64,000 bases of DNA from Microbacterium elymi. GTDB lineage: Bacteria; Actinomycetota; Actinomycetes; Actinomycetales; Microbacteriaceae. The notes below the pieces were generated by a model that saw only the letters and a list, made by a program, of their open reading frames with translations, had not been told where the DNA came from and ran no database searches. Position 1 is the first letter of the stretch, and each line of letters opens with the position of its first letter. Location: contig NZ_CP091139.2 of assembly GCF_021582895.2 (NCBI RefSeq), positions 2,170,001-2,234,000 of the forward strand, in the 5' to 3' direction. The position numbers and the translations under genes were made by a program. This document shows positions 40,753-50,908 of the stretch, piece after piece.

Positions 40753-43267
40753 CGGGTCGCCTCGCGGTAGTCCGTGGTCCGGCGGCGGAACGGCCGGAAC
40801 AGGTGCGCGGCCAGGGCCGCGGCATCCGCCACCGGCAGCTCGCTGCCGTGCTCGACGCCCGCCTGCGGGAGGACGCGCCCGTCCAGCAGGGCGCCGCCGA
40901 GGTCGTCGCCGCCGGACTGCAGCAGGGTGCGCGCGGCGTCCCGCCCGACCCGCGGCCACGGGACCTGGATGTGCGGGATGCTGCCGCTGAGCAGCAGCCG
41001 CGACACGGCGACCATCGCCCGGTGCTCGTCGATCGGCGCACGGCCGGGCACCAGCGGCACGCCGCCGGCCCCGTGCGGTGCGGCGGCGGGCGGTGCGGCC
41101 CCGTGCGGGGTGGCCCCGTGCGGTGCGGCGGCGGGCGGTGCGGCGGCGGGCGGCAGCGGGATCGGGACGAACTCGGCGAAGCCACCGGTCTCATCCTGGA
41201 TGCGGCGCAGGCATCCGCAGGTGGGCGATGCGCTCCGCGGCGGTCTCGACGTGCCCGTAGAACAGCACGCTCGTCGACGGCAGGCCGGCGCGGTGGGCGG
41301 CCGTGATCGCCTCGACCCATCGGTCGATCTCGAGGTCGCCGGGCGCGACCAGGCCGCGCACCCGTTCGCTGAGCACCTTGACCCCGGTGCCGGGCACGCT
41401 GCCGACGCCGGCGTCGCGCAACGCGTGCAGGGCCGCGTCCAGCCCGAGGCCGGAGCGTTCGGCGAAGTCCCACACGTCCTGCGGCCGGTACGCGTGCAGG
41501 TGCAGGCGCGGGGCCGCCCGCCGGGCGGCGCGGACGATGTCGAGGTAGCTCGCCGGGTCCGCGGCATCCGGCACCCGCCCCTGGATGCACAGCTCGGTGG
41601 CACCCAGCTCCCACGCGTCGGCGGCGATCGCGCCCACCTCGTCGAGGGTGAACGTCGCCGGGTCGGCGTCGGGCGCGGACCGGAACCCGGTCGTGGTGAG
41701 ATTGCGGTTCACGACGAGGCTGACCGCCTCGCCCACCGTGTACCGGCGGACGTCGTCCGCGGTCGCGGTGAGGGCATCCAGGTCGGCGCCGGTCGCGGTC
41801 AGCAGGGCCGCCCACTGTGCGTCGTCGAGGGCGAGCGGGTCCGACGCCGCGGTCTCGGCGAGGCGGGGCACCTCGTCGAGCCGTGCAGAACTCCGGAGAG
41901 CCGCGCCGATTCGGGCCGATTCCGGCGTGGCGGGCGCCGCAGCGCGCGATCCTCCGGAGTTCTGCACGCGATCGGCTCGCGTGCCGGCGGCGGCAGCGAG
42001 GGCGGGGAGGGCGGATGCCGCGGCGGATTCCGCCCGCGCCAGCCCGGTCTGCTCGTCGGCCAGCGCCGCGACGGCGTCGTGCGAGCTCCGGGTCGATCCA
42101 GGCGTCAGCATCCCGCACGTACTCGGGGTGCGCGGTGAGCCGCTCGCGCAGCGCGAAGCCGAGCTCGGCGGTGCGGGCGGCGAGCTTGTCCAGCGCCGGC
42201 CAGGGGCGCTCCGGGTTGACGTGGTCGGCGGTCAGCGGCGAGACACCGCCCCAGTCGTCGGCGCCCGCGCGGACCAGCAGGGCGAGCTCGGCGGCATCCG
42301 ACAGGTTCGGCGGCACCTGGATCCGCATGTGCGGCCCCATCACCAGCCGGGCCACCGCGATGGCGGCGAGGTACTCGCGCAGGCTCGGCATCGGGGGCGC
42401 CCCGCATCGCGGTGCCCGGCTTGGCGCGGAAGTTCTGCACGATCACCTCCTGCACGTGCCCGTGGCGCTCGTGCAGCTCGCGCAGCGCGATGAGCGACTC
42501 GGCGCGGTCCTGCAGCGTCTCGCCGATGCCGACGAGGATGCCTGTGGTGAACGGGATCCCGGCGGCTCCGGCATCCTCGATCACCTGCAGTCGCACCGCC
42601 GGATCCTTGTCGGGCGAGCCGTAGTGGACCTGGCCCGGTTCGGCGAACAGCCGCCGCGAGGTCGTCTCGAGCATCATGCCCATGGAGGGGGCCGTGGGGC
42701 GCAAGCACGTCGAGCTCGGCGCGCGACATCACGCCGGGGTTCAGGTGTGCGAGCATCCCGGTCTCGGCCGTGATCAGCCGTGCGATGGCGCCGACGTACT
42801 CGAGCGTGGACGCGTAGCCGTGCTCGTCGAGCCAGGCGCGGGCTTCGGGCCACCGGTCCTCGGGCCGGTCGCCGAGCGTGATCAGCGCTTCCTTGCAGCC
42901 CTTCGCCTGCGCCTGCCGCACGACGTGCAGCACCTGCTCGGGCGACATGTAGGCCGGCTTGTGCAGCTTCGCCAGCTGACCCGGCGTGTCCACGAAGACG
43001 CAGTAGTGGCAGCGGTCGCGACACAGCGTCGTCAGCGGGACGAACGCCTTGCGCGAGTAGGTGATGACCCCGAGTCGCCCGGCTTGCGGCGAGGCCCTCG
43101 TCACGGACGGATGCCGCCAGCTCGAGCAGTCGCTCGAAGTCGGTGCCGTCCACCCGCAGGAGGGATTCGGCCTGGTCTGCGTCCAACCGCGCGCCCGCCG
43201 CCGCGGCCGCGAGGGCCGACGCGGGTGCGGGCAGGTCGCGCGCGGGAGCGGGCTCGATCAGCGTCAC
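40749..43267 (-). CDS. fbiC: FO synthase, CofG-CofH fusion (CofH half lacks radical-SAM cysteines)
   Basis: About 835 aa. The first half (CofG) has [12 protein letters not shown] (CxxxCxxC), [15 protein letters not shown] and [13 protein letters not shown]. The second half is CofH-like ([48 protein letters not shown]). However, after VVNRNL it reads [16 protein letters not shown] where family members have an NxCxxxCxxCAF motif, so no [4Fe-4S] cysteines are present. A palindromic repeat (41882-41968) is in frame between the halves, and a Pro/Ala/His repeat (41073-41160) replaces a loop after EFVPIPL. Five breaks: 43082-43087, 42701-42706, 42379-42384, 42081-42086 and 41207-41212, all at GCWGC. 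The start GTG 43267 begins [10 protein letters not shown]. Confidence 0.85.
41073..41160. repeat. GC-rich tandem repeat coding for Pro-Ala-His-Gly
   Basis: Units of CCCCGTGCGG(T/G) and TGCGGCGGCGGGCGG alternate; a block of about 27-30 nt occurs twice. On the minus strand it codes for repeats such as PPAAAPHGA in fbiC. Such GC-only repeats change length easily by slippage in multiples of three. Confidence 0.8.
41882..41968. repeat. Palindromic repeat family C, copy 2, inside fbiC
   Basis: 87 bp. Arms CGTGCAGAACTCCGGAG (41882-41898) and CTCCGGAGTTCTGCACG (41952-41968) match those of copy 1; the centre is different. At 87 bp (29 codons) it is in frame in fbiC and codes for [18 protein letters not shown] followed by [12 protein letters not shown]. 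Confidence 0.9.
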
Positions 43268-43311
43268 CGTCCCAGTCTCGCACCGCCGCGCCTCGCCCCC
43301 TCCCCTTGCGT

Positions 43312-43389
43312 CGAAATCGTACGATTTGGCCCAGTGCACATCAATCTCGGCCAGGTTTCATGTGCAGTCGGCCAGATCGTACGATTTCG
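43312..43389. repeat. Palindromic repeat family B, copy 1
   Basis: 78 bp. Left arm CGAAATCGTACGATTTGGCC, right arm ending GGCCAGATCGTACGATTTCG, and a conserved centre (GTGCACATCAA, TTTCATGTGCAGTC). It lies between the divergent fbiC and the gene at 43460. Further copies are at 53201 and 56523. Confidence 0.9.
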
Positions 43390-43459
43390 GGGAGGGATTG
43401 TTGCCGCACTGTGAGCGAAACGGCCCGTCGGCCGGCGGGAACGCTGGCACACTGGAGAC

Positions 43460-43897
43460 ATGGTGACCCTGCTGCTGGACGCGACGCAGCTCGAGGTCGT
43501 GCTCTCGGCGACCGAGCACCTGCTCGCATTCCGCAAGCAGAATGTGGCGCTCGAGCGCTCGCAGATCGTGAAGGTGCAGCTCACCGACGACGCCTGGACC
43601 TGGCTGCGCGGTGTGCCCGACCCGGGGACCTACATCCCCTCCGCCGCGGCGATGGGCACCTGGAAATCCGCCGGCGGCCGCGACTTCGCGGTCATCCGGC
43701 GCCGCCGGCCGAGTGTCGTGATCGATCTCGAGGGCAACGACGAGTTCCAGCGGGTGATCCTGACCACGCGCCACGGACTGGCCCTCGTGAAGGCCCTGCG
43801 GATGGATGCCGGGGACGAACTCGCCGACGTCACCGAGATGACCGCGAAGCCCGCGCGAAAGCCGCGGGCGGGCAAGCCGCGCCCGGCGCAGGCCTGA
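43460..43897 (+). CDS. Conserved hypothetical protein, small PH-like domain
   Basis: 145 aa. LLLDATQLEVVLSATEHLLAFRKQNVALERSQIVKVQ is followed by WTWLRGVPDPGTYIPSAAAM and GRDFAVIRRRRPSVVIDLEG. The alternating strands and one helix suggest a compact PH-like fold seen in actinobacterial proteins of unknown role. The C-terminal tail is basic (KPARKPRAGKPR). It is unbroken. It stands alone between a palindromic repeat and a convergent ABC exporter. Confidence 0.7.
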   Translation: MVTLLLDATQLEVVLSATEHLLAFRKQNVALERSQIVKVQLTDDAWTWLRGVPDPGTYIPSAAAMGTWKSAGGRDFAVIRRRRPSVVIDLEGNDEFQRVILTTRHGLALVKALRMDAGDELADVTEMTAKPARKPRAGKPRPAQA

Positions 43898-43939
43898 GCC
43901 GCAAGCCGCCGCCGCTGCCGCAAGCCGCAAGCCGCAGCC

Positions 43940-44760
43940 TCAGCTGACGTCGCGTCGCCAGCTGGCGTAGTTGCCGATCACGATCAGGACCACCGCGTAG
44001 GCGAGCAGCACGATGCCGCCGGCCCACCACTCCAGCTGGGCCGCGCCGGTGGACTGGCCCATCGATGTGTAGATGCTCTGCCCGACGAGCGCATCGCTGG
44101 CCGCCCCCGGCAGGAACTGGGTGACCTTGTCGAGGCCCTTCACGAACGCGGCGGCGACTCGGCCGATCGGCTCGATGAACTGGGTGAACGCCAGCACGAT
44201 CACCACGGCGGCGACCTGGTTGCGCACCAGCGCACCCACACCGATGCCGATGAGCACCCACAGCGCGAACGCGAGCACGATCCGCCCGAACATCGCCCAT
44301 GTGTCGGACGAGGCGAGGTCGGTGTCCAGCCCGAAACCGGCGAGGAACCCGGCCGCCGGGCCGGCGGCCGCGATGATCGCGAGCACGGCGTAGACCGCGC
44401 CGATCCCGACGCCGACGACCGCCTTCGCCCAGAGTACGGTGCCCCGGCGCGGGGTGGCCAGGAACGTGGGGGTCAGCGTCTTGTGCCGGAACTCCGCCGT
44501 CACCATCAGCGTGCCGATCAGCAGTGGGAACACGTATCCCACCGACGCCGCGATGCTGTACAGGACGCCGGCCACGCCGTCGGCCGGCACCTGGGGGCCG
44601 TTGCCCTCGCCGGGCAGCGCGCCGGTCGCGGACGCCGAGAACACGAAGCCGAGACCGGCCGCGGTCATCCCGACGTACACCACGAGCACGAGGGCGAGGA
44701 TCCACCACATCACCGTCGTGAACAGCTTGGTCGTCTCCGACCGTGCCGAGGTGGCAAGGC

Positions 44761-44764
<4 letters not shown>
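43940..44764 (-). CDS. ABC-2 type exporter permease
   Basis: 274 aa with six membrane helices (WWILALVLVVYVGMTAAGLGF, VFPLLIGTLMVTAE, AVVGVGIGAVYAVLAIIAAAG, IVLAFALWVLIGIGVGALV, WWAGGIVLLAYAVVLIVIG). The TAEFRHKTLTPTFLATPRRG loop is typical of ABC-2 permeases paired with a single ATPase. Its ATG overlaps the stop of the ATPase gene, so the two form a coupled pair exporting an unknown substrate. It is unbroken. Confidence 0.85.
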
Positions 44765-46460
<1,696 letters not shown>

Positions 46461-46593
46461 GCCGAACCTCTCGTCGTCGCGGGCAGTACCTCCCTATCTT
46501 GTCGGAAAACCGCTCTCGCGTCCTCCCCTGATTCGCACGGAGCGGCCCCGGCCGCCTGCGGGTGCCGACCATGCAGCGGGTAACGTGGCGACC

Positions 46594-47698
46594 GTGACCG
46601 AGTCGCCCAGGACCGAACCCCCGTCCGCACCCGAGCCCGCACCCACGGCCGAGCCCACCGTCCTCGTCCGCTCCCGCGGCGGGCTCGGACGGATCACGCT
46701 CAACCGCCCGCGCGCGATCAACGCGCTCGACCTCGAGATGATCGGGCAGATCGCCCGGGCCCTGGACGAATGGGAGCACGACCCGGATGTCGAGCTCGTC
46801 GTGCTCGACGGCGCCGGCGACCGCGGACTGTGCGCCGGCGGCGACGTGCGCAGCCTGTACGACCAGATCCGTGCCGGCCGCGCCGACGACACCGCCGCCT
46901 TCTTCCGCGCCGAGTATGCGCTGAACGACCGCATCGCCGAGTACCCCAAGACGATCGTCGCGCTCGCCGACGGGATCACGATGGGCGGCGGCATCGGCCT
47001 GGCCGGGCACGCCGCGATCCGCGTGGTCACCGAGCGGTCGAAGCTGGCGATGCCCGAGACCCGCATCGGGTTCACCCCGGACGTCGGCGGCACCTGGCGT
47101 GCTCGGTCGCGCCCCCGGGCGCATCGGCGAATACCTCGGGCTGACCGGAGCGACGATGGATGCTGCGGGCGCGATCTACGCCGGCTTCGCCGACCACTTC
47201 GTCCCCAGCGACCGCCTGGACGCCCTGCGTGAGGCGCTCGAGACCCGCGCCGACCCGCCCTCCCCGACGGGGATCGTGCTCCTGTTCGACGAGACGCCCG
47301 CGCCGTCCCGGCTCGAGGCGGCGCGCGCCTGGATCGACGACGCGTTCTCGGCCGACACCGTCGCCGAGATCGGGCGACGCCTCCGTGCGCGGCCCGAGCC
47401 GGAGGCATCCGCCGCCGCCGACACCATGGACCAGCTCTCGCCGACGGGCATGGCCATCACGCTCGAGGCGGTGCGCCGCGCCCGCGAGCTGCCGGACCTG
47501 CGCGCCGATCTCGCCCAGGAGTACGGCCTGGTGATGTGGTTCGGCGCCACCCAGCCCGACCTGGTCGAGGGGATCCGCGCGCAGCTGGTCGACAAGGACC
47601 GCGACCCGAAGTGGACGCCCGCCGACCCGGACGCGGTCACGGCCGAGACCGTGGCATCCGCCTTCGCCCACACGCCGCCCCTGCCGCTCTGGAGCTGA
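46594..47698 (+). CDS. 3-hydroxyisobutyryl-CoA hydrolase-like enoyl-CoA hydratase/isomerase
   Basis: About 367 aa crotonase-fold enzyme. ITLNRPRAINALDLEMI, GAGDRGLCAGGDVRSLYD (oxyanion hole) and ITMGGGIGLAGHAAIRVVTE are typical. The extra C-terminal region with LVDKDRDPKWTPADPDAV is the mark of HIBYL-CoA hydrolases (valine breakdown) rather than plain enoyl-CoA hydratases. One break at 47097-47102 (GCGTGC for GCTGC); repair gives GGTWLLGRAPGRIGEYLGL. The GTG start at 46594 precedes a Pro/Glu-rich N-terminus. Confidence 0.85.
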
Positions 47699-47701
47699 CC
47701 G

Positions 47702-48634
47702 GTGTTCGACAGTCCGCTGTCCGCATCGGCGTACGAGGTGCTGCAGGTCGCCCCGACGGCGGACGACGAGGCGCTGCGCAAGGCGTACCGTCTGCGACTG
47801 CGGCAGACCCACCCCGACACCGGAGGCGATGCCGCGATGTTCATCCAGGTGCAGCGCGCGTGGGAGCTGGTCGGCAGTGCCGCCGCCCGCGCCGCCTACG
47901 ACCGTGGGCACGGCTTCGGGCAGGATCCCGTGCATCCGGACGCTGCGGCGCAGTGGAGCGGATGGCGCGCCCCCGCGCCGCGCACCGACACGCGTCCCCG
48001 CGCCCGGTCGCAGGGCAAGCCGGGCGGCCGGCGGCGGGAGCAGTATCTGGGGCTCATCCGGGAGTGGGCCGGCCGCGGCGTCGAGCTGCCCGACCCGTAC
48101 GACCCCGCCCTCGTGCGCCGCGCCCCGCTCCAGATCCGGCGTCTGCTGGCCGACGCGCTCGCCGAGGAGGCCACCGCGCGGATCGTCGCCGACCTGGGCA
48201 TGGGCTACACCGTGTGGCACGACGTGGCCGCCGGGCGGCATCCGGATGAGAAGATCGACCACATCGTGCTCGCGCCGTCCGGGCTCTACGGCATCCTGTC
48301 CGAGGACGTCGGCGGCCCGGTGCACGTGCGCCGCGGCGAGCTGGTGGGGGATGCCGTGGCCGGCACTCCGATCGCGGATCTGATCGCCGGCATCCGCACC
48401 GTCTCACGCGCCGCCCGCGTCCGGTTCGGCGCGGCGATCGTGGTGGTGCCCGACGACGATGTGGTGCACCCGATCGACGAGCTGGGCAAGGTCCGCGGGA
48501 TGCGCACGGTGGTGTGCGCGCGCAGCGCGCTGCCGCGCCTGCTGCGGCTGGGGGTCACCGGCGCGCGAGAGATCGGCGGCAACGAGATCTTCGACGTGCG
48601 CACCCGCCTGAATCAGACCGTCCGCTTCGCCTGA
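47702..48634 (+). CDS. J-domain protein with NERD-like C-terminal domain
   Basis: 310 aa. Residues 6-68 form a J domain (YEVLQVAPTADDEALRKAYR, then QTHPDTGG with the HPD motif that stimulates DnaK). After a basic linker (GKPGGRRREQYLGL), residues 160-260 (GMGYTVWHDVAAGR, KIDHIVLAPSGLYGILSEDVGG) look like a nuclease-related NERD fold with DH. The combination is unusual and suggests chaperone recruitment to a nucleic-acid or membrane-linked target. It starts at GTG 47702, 3 nt after the previous gene, so they are co-transcribed. It is unbroken. Confidence 0.75.
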   Translation: MFDSPLSASAYEVLQVAPTADDEALRKAYRLRLRQTHPDTGGDAAMFIQVQRAWELVGSAAARAAYDRGHGFGQDPVHPDAAAQWSGWRAPAPRTDTRPRARSQGKPGGRRREQYLGLIREWAGRGVELPDPYDPALVRRAPLQIRRLLADALAEEATARIVADLGMGYTVWHDVAAGRHPDEKIDHIVLAPSGLYGILSEDVGGPVHVRRGELVGDAVAGTPIADLIAGIRTVSRAARVRFGAAIVVVPDDDVVHPIDELGKVRGMRTVVCARSALPRLLRLGVTGAREIGGNEIFDVRTRLNQTVRFA

Positions 48635-48646
48635 GCCGGCTCGGGA

Positions 48647-50113
48647 TCAGCCGGCTGGGAACCAGCCGAGCAGCTCGATCGGGTGCGTGACCCGCCACCA
48701 GAACCCAGGGCCGTCCAGGTGCGCGGCCAGCGTCGTGTCGACGGTCGCCGCATTCACCGGGCCGCTGACGGTCAGGGTGCCGGCATGGGCGCCCCGATCC
48801 CAATCCGTGCCGAGCCGCAGCTGGGTCTTCGCGCTCGCCTTGGCGCTGTTCCACACGACGAGGTCGGCGTCGGATGCAGTGACCACCGGGGCCGACGCAC
48901 CCCACGCCGTGTGCACGGTCCCGACCGGGGTGCCGGCCGCGACGGATGTCGTCGGCTCGGACTGCGTGTCCACCTGGGCGAACAGTGAGCGCACCGCGGC
49001 CCACCGCGCGTCGGAATCGGGCTGGTTCAGGGCGACCGCATCGATCTGCAGGGAGACGTCGCCGATCTTCAGGTCCTTGACCGCCAGCAGGTTGTACCCG
49101 TCGAGAGTGCCGGTCTTCATCCCCACCACATCCGGGTCGGCGAGCAGGTCGTTCGTGTTCTTGACCGTGCCGGCGCCGGGCAGCTTCACGGACTTCTTCG
49201 CCACGATCTCGGCGATCGTCGGATCGTCCATCGCCAGCCGCGCCACCTGGATCAGGGCGGCCGGGGTCGCCGTGTTGGCGGCGTTGAAGCCGGTCGGGTC
49301 GGCGATCGTGATGCCGGTCACGTCGTGCTCGTCCAGCCAGCCGTTCGCGGCGACGGCGAAGGACTGGTCCGAGCCCCACCAGGTGTCGGCCAGGCGGGCG
49401 GCATAGTTGCTGGCCGAGCCGATCAGCATCCCCTCGAGCAGCTGATACTGGGTCAGCGAACCGCCGATGGGCACGTCGAGCGCCGATTCGTTGTTGCGCA
49501 GGTAGCTCCAGTACTCCGCGTTGTCGGCATAGGTGAACGTGAACGTCGGCCCCTGGTCCTTCGCGGTGACCGGGCTCTTGTCGAGCACGACCAGCGCGGT
49601 GACGACCTTCGTGATGCTGGCGATGGCGCTCTGCTCGGTGGTGGAGGCCAGCGGCGCGCCGAACCCCTCGACGGCGACCCCCGCCGCGCCCGCCTTCGGC
49701 CACGCCAGGGATGCCGCCGCCGCGCCGTGCGGCGTCACCGTGACCGCCGCGATGGTCGGCGCGACGGCGTTCAGCGGCCACAGCGCCATCGTGGTGCAGT
49801 AGGCCGCGACCAGCAGGACCACCAGCCCGAGCGGGACGAGCACGCCGGGTCGTCGCAGTGACCGGCGCGGGCGCACCGCCAACAGCGACACCGACGCAGG
49901 AAGCGAGGTCGACATGTCCAGAGAACCGGGGATGTGCACCGCCGTCAGGGTGCCCCCGTCCCACCAGCGCAGCGCCGCGTCATCCGGCTTCTCGAGATCG
50001 AGGACGGATGCCGCGGGCTCGGCCGTTTCGCCGGTTTCGACCGATGCGGCGGGCTCGCCCGTTGCGCCGGGCGAAGCGACCGGCGGGTCGGGCGTCACGT
50101 CGGCGGAGGGCAC
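48647..50113 (-). CDS. D-alanyl-D-alanine carboxypeptidase (PBP, S11 type)
   Basis: 488 aa. After a cytoplasmic acidic N-terminus and one membrane helix (VLVPLGLVVLLVAAYCTTM) comes a penicillin-binding domain with SITK (SxxK nucleophile), SASNYAARL (SxN) and MKTGT (KTG). A C-terminal domain of about 100 aa follows. It trims the last D-Ala from peptidoglycan stems. An ATG at 49915 (MSTSLPASV) would give a shorter protein; I keep GTG 50113 because the acidic region has coding character. It is unbroken. Confidence 0.88.
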   Translation of the reverse strand: MPSADVTPDPPVASPGATGEPAASVETGETAEPAASVLDLEKPDDAALRWWDGGTLTAVHIPGSLDMSTSLPASVSLLAVRPRRSLRRPGVLVPLGLVVLLVAAYCTTMALWPLNAVAPTIAAVTVTPHGAAAASLAWPKAGAAGVAVEGFGAPLASTTEQSAIASITKVVTALVVLDKSPVTAKDQGPTFTFTYADNAEYWSYLRNNESALDVPIGGSLTQYQLLEGMLIGSASNYAARLADTWWGSDQSFAVAANGWLDEHDVTGITIADPTGFNAANTATPAALIQVARLAMDDPTIAEIVAKKSVKLPGAGTVKNTNDLLADPDVVGMKTGTLDGYNLLAVKDLKIGDVSLQIDAVALNQPDSDARWAAVRSLFAQVDTQSEPTTSVAAGTPVGTVHTAWGASAPVVTASDADLVVWNSAKASAKTQLRLGTDWDRGAHAGTLTVSGPVNAATVDTTLAAHLDGPGFWWRVTHPIELLGWFPAG

Positions 50114-50138
50114 CTGCCCACGGTACCGGACAGACGAC

Positions 50139-50245
50139 TATACTCGGCGGCACAACCACGGGAGTCCGGTGAGCCGGGCTGAGAGGAAGCGACCCACGCT
50201 TCGACCGTCGAACCTGATCTGGGTCATGCCAGCGCAGGAAGGGAG
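50139..50245 (+). promoter_or_regulatory. TPP riboswitch with upstream -10 element
   Basis: A -10 hexamer TATACT is at 50139-50144. From about 50155 the RNA shows the THI-box: GGGAGTCC, then CCGGGCTGAGAGG (CUGAGA pyrimidine sensor), then ACCTGATCTGGGTCATGCCAGC (pyrophosphate sensor) and GCAGGAAGGGAG, all standard. It ends 6 nt before ykoE, so it probably controls ribosome access. It should shut down ykoEDC when thiamine pyrophosphate is plentiful. Confidence 0.95.
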
Positions 50246-50251
50246 CATCGC

Positions 50252-50899
50252 ATGCATTCTGCTGTGTCCGAATCCGCCGTCACCTCGGCATCCGCCCGCC
50301 GATTCCGGTGGCGGGTCGTCGACATCGTCGTGGCCAGCGTCATCGGCGTCGCCGCCGGGGTGATCTTCTGGCTGTGGGGCCAGGCGTGGACCCCGCTGTC
50401 GACCGGCCTGTCGTTCCTGCCCGGACTGGACGGCCTGCTCGCCGGCGGCTGGCTGTTCGCCGGCGTGCTCGGCGGGCTGGTGATCCGCAAGCCCGGGGCC
50501 GCCCTGTACACCGAGATCGTGGCTTCGGTCGTCTCGATGGTCGTGGGCACGCAGTGGGGACCAGAGACCTTCATCTGGGGCGTGATCGAGGGGCTGGGAG
50601 CCGAGATCGGCTTCGCGATCCTGCTGTACCGCAACTGGCGACTGCTCGGCGCACTGGTCGCCGGCGCCGTCGCGGGACTGTCCACCGCGATCCTGGACAC
50701 CAACTTCTCTTCCATCGCGGCCTACGAGTTCGGCCCGCGCGCCATCTACTTCGTCGCCGCGATCGTCTCCGGCATCCTGCTGGCCGGTCTGGTGTCGTGG
50801 CTCATCGTGCGGGCCCTGGCCGCGACCGGTGCGCTGGACCGGTTCGGCGCGGGACGCGAGGCGCGCTCGCGCGAGTCGGACGATCCCGACGCCGCCTAG
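50252..50899 (+). CDS. ykoE: YkoE, substrate-binding membrane component of thiamine/HMP ECF transporter
   Basis: 215 aa with five or six helices (WRVVDIVVASVIGVAAGVIFW, LLAGGWLFAGVLGGLVIRKPG, ALYTEIVASVVSMVVGTQWG, GAEIGFAILLYRNWRLLGAL). The YkoE family is the S-component for thiamine or its pyrimidine precursor. The TPP riboswitch directly upstream and the ykoD/ykoC genes behind confirm the assignment. ATG at 50252. It is unbroken. Confidence 0.93.
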   Translation: MHSAVSESAVTSASARRFRWRVVDIVVASVIGVAAGVIFWLWGQAWTPLSTGLSFLPGLDGLLAGGWLFAGVLGGLVIRKPGAALYTEIVASVVSMVVGTQWGPETFIWGVIEGLGAEIGFAILLYRNWRLLGALVAGAVAGLSTAILDTNFSSIAAYEFGPRAIYFVAAIVSGILLAGLVSWLIVRALAATGALDRFGAGREARSRESDDPDAA

Positions 50900-50908
50900 G
50901 AGCCGGAC

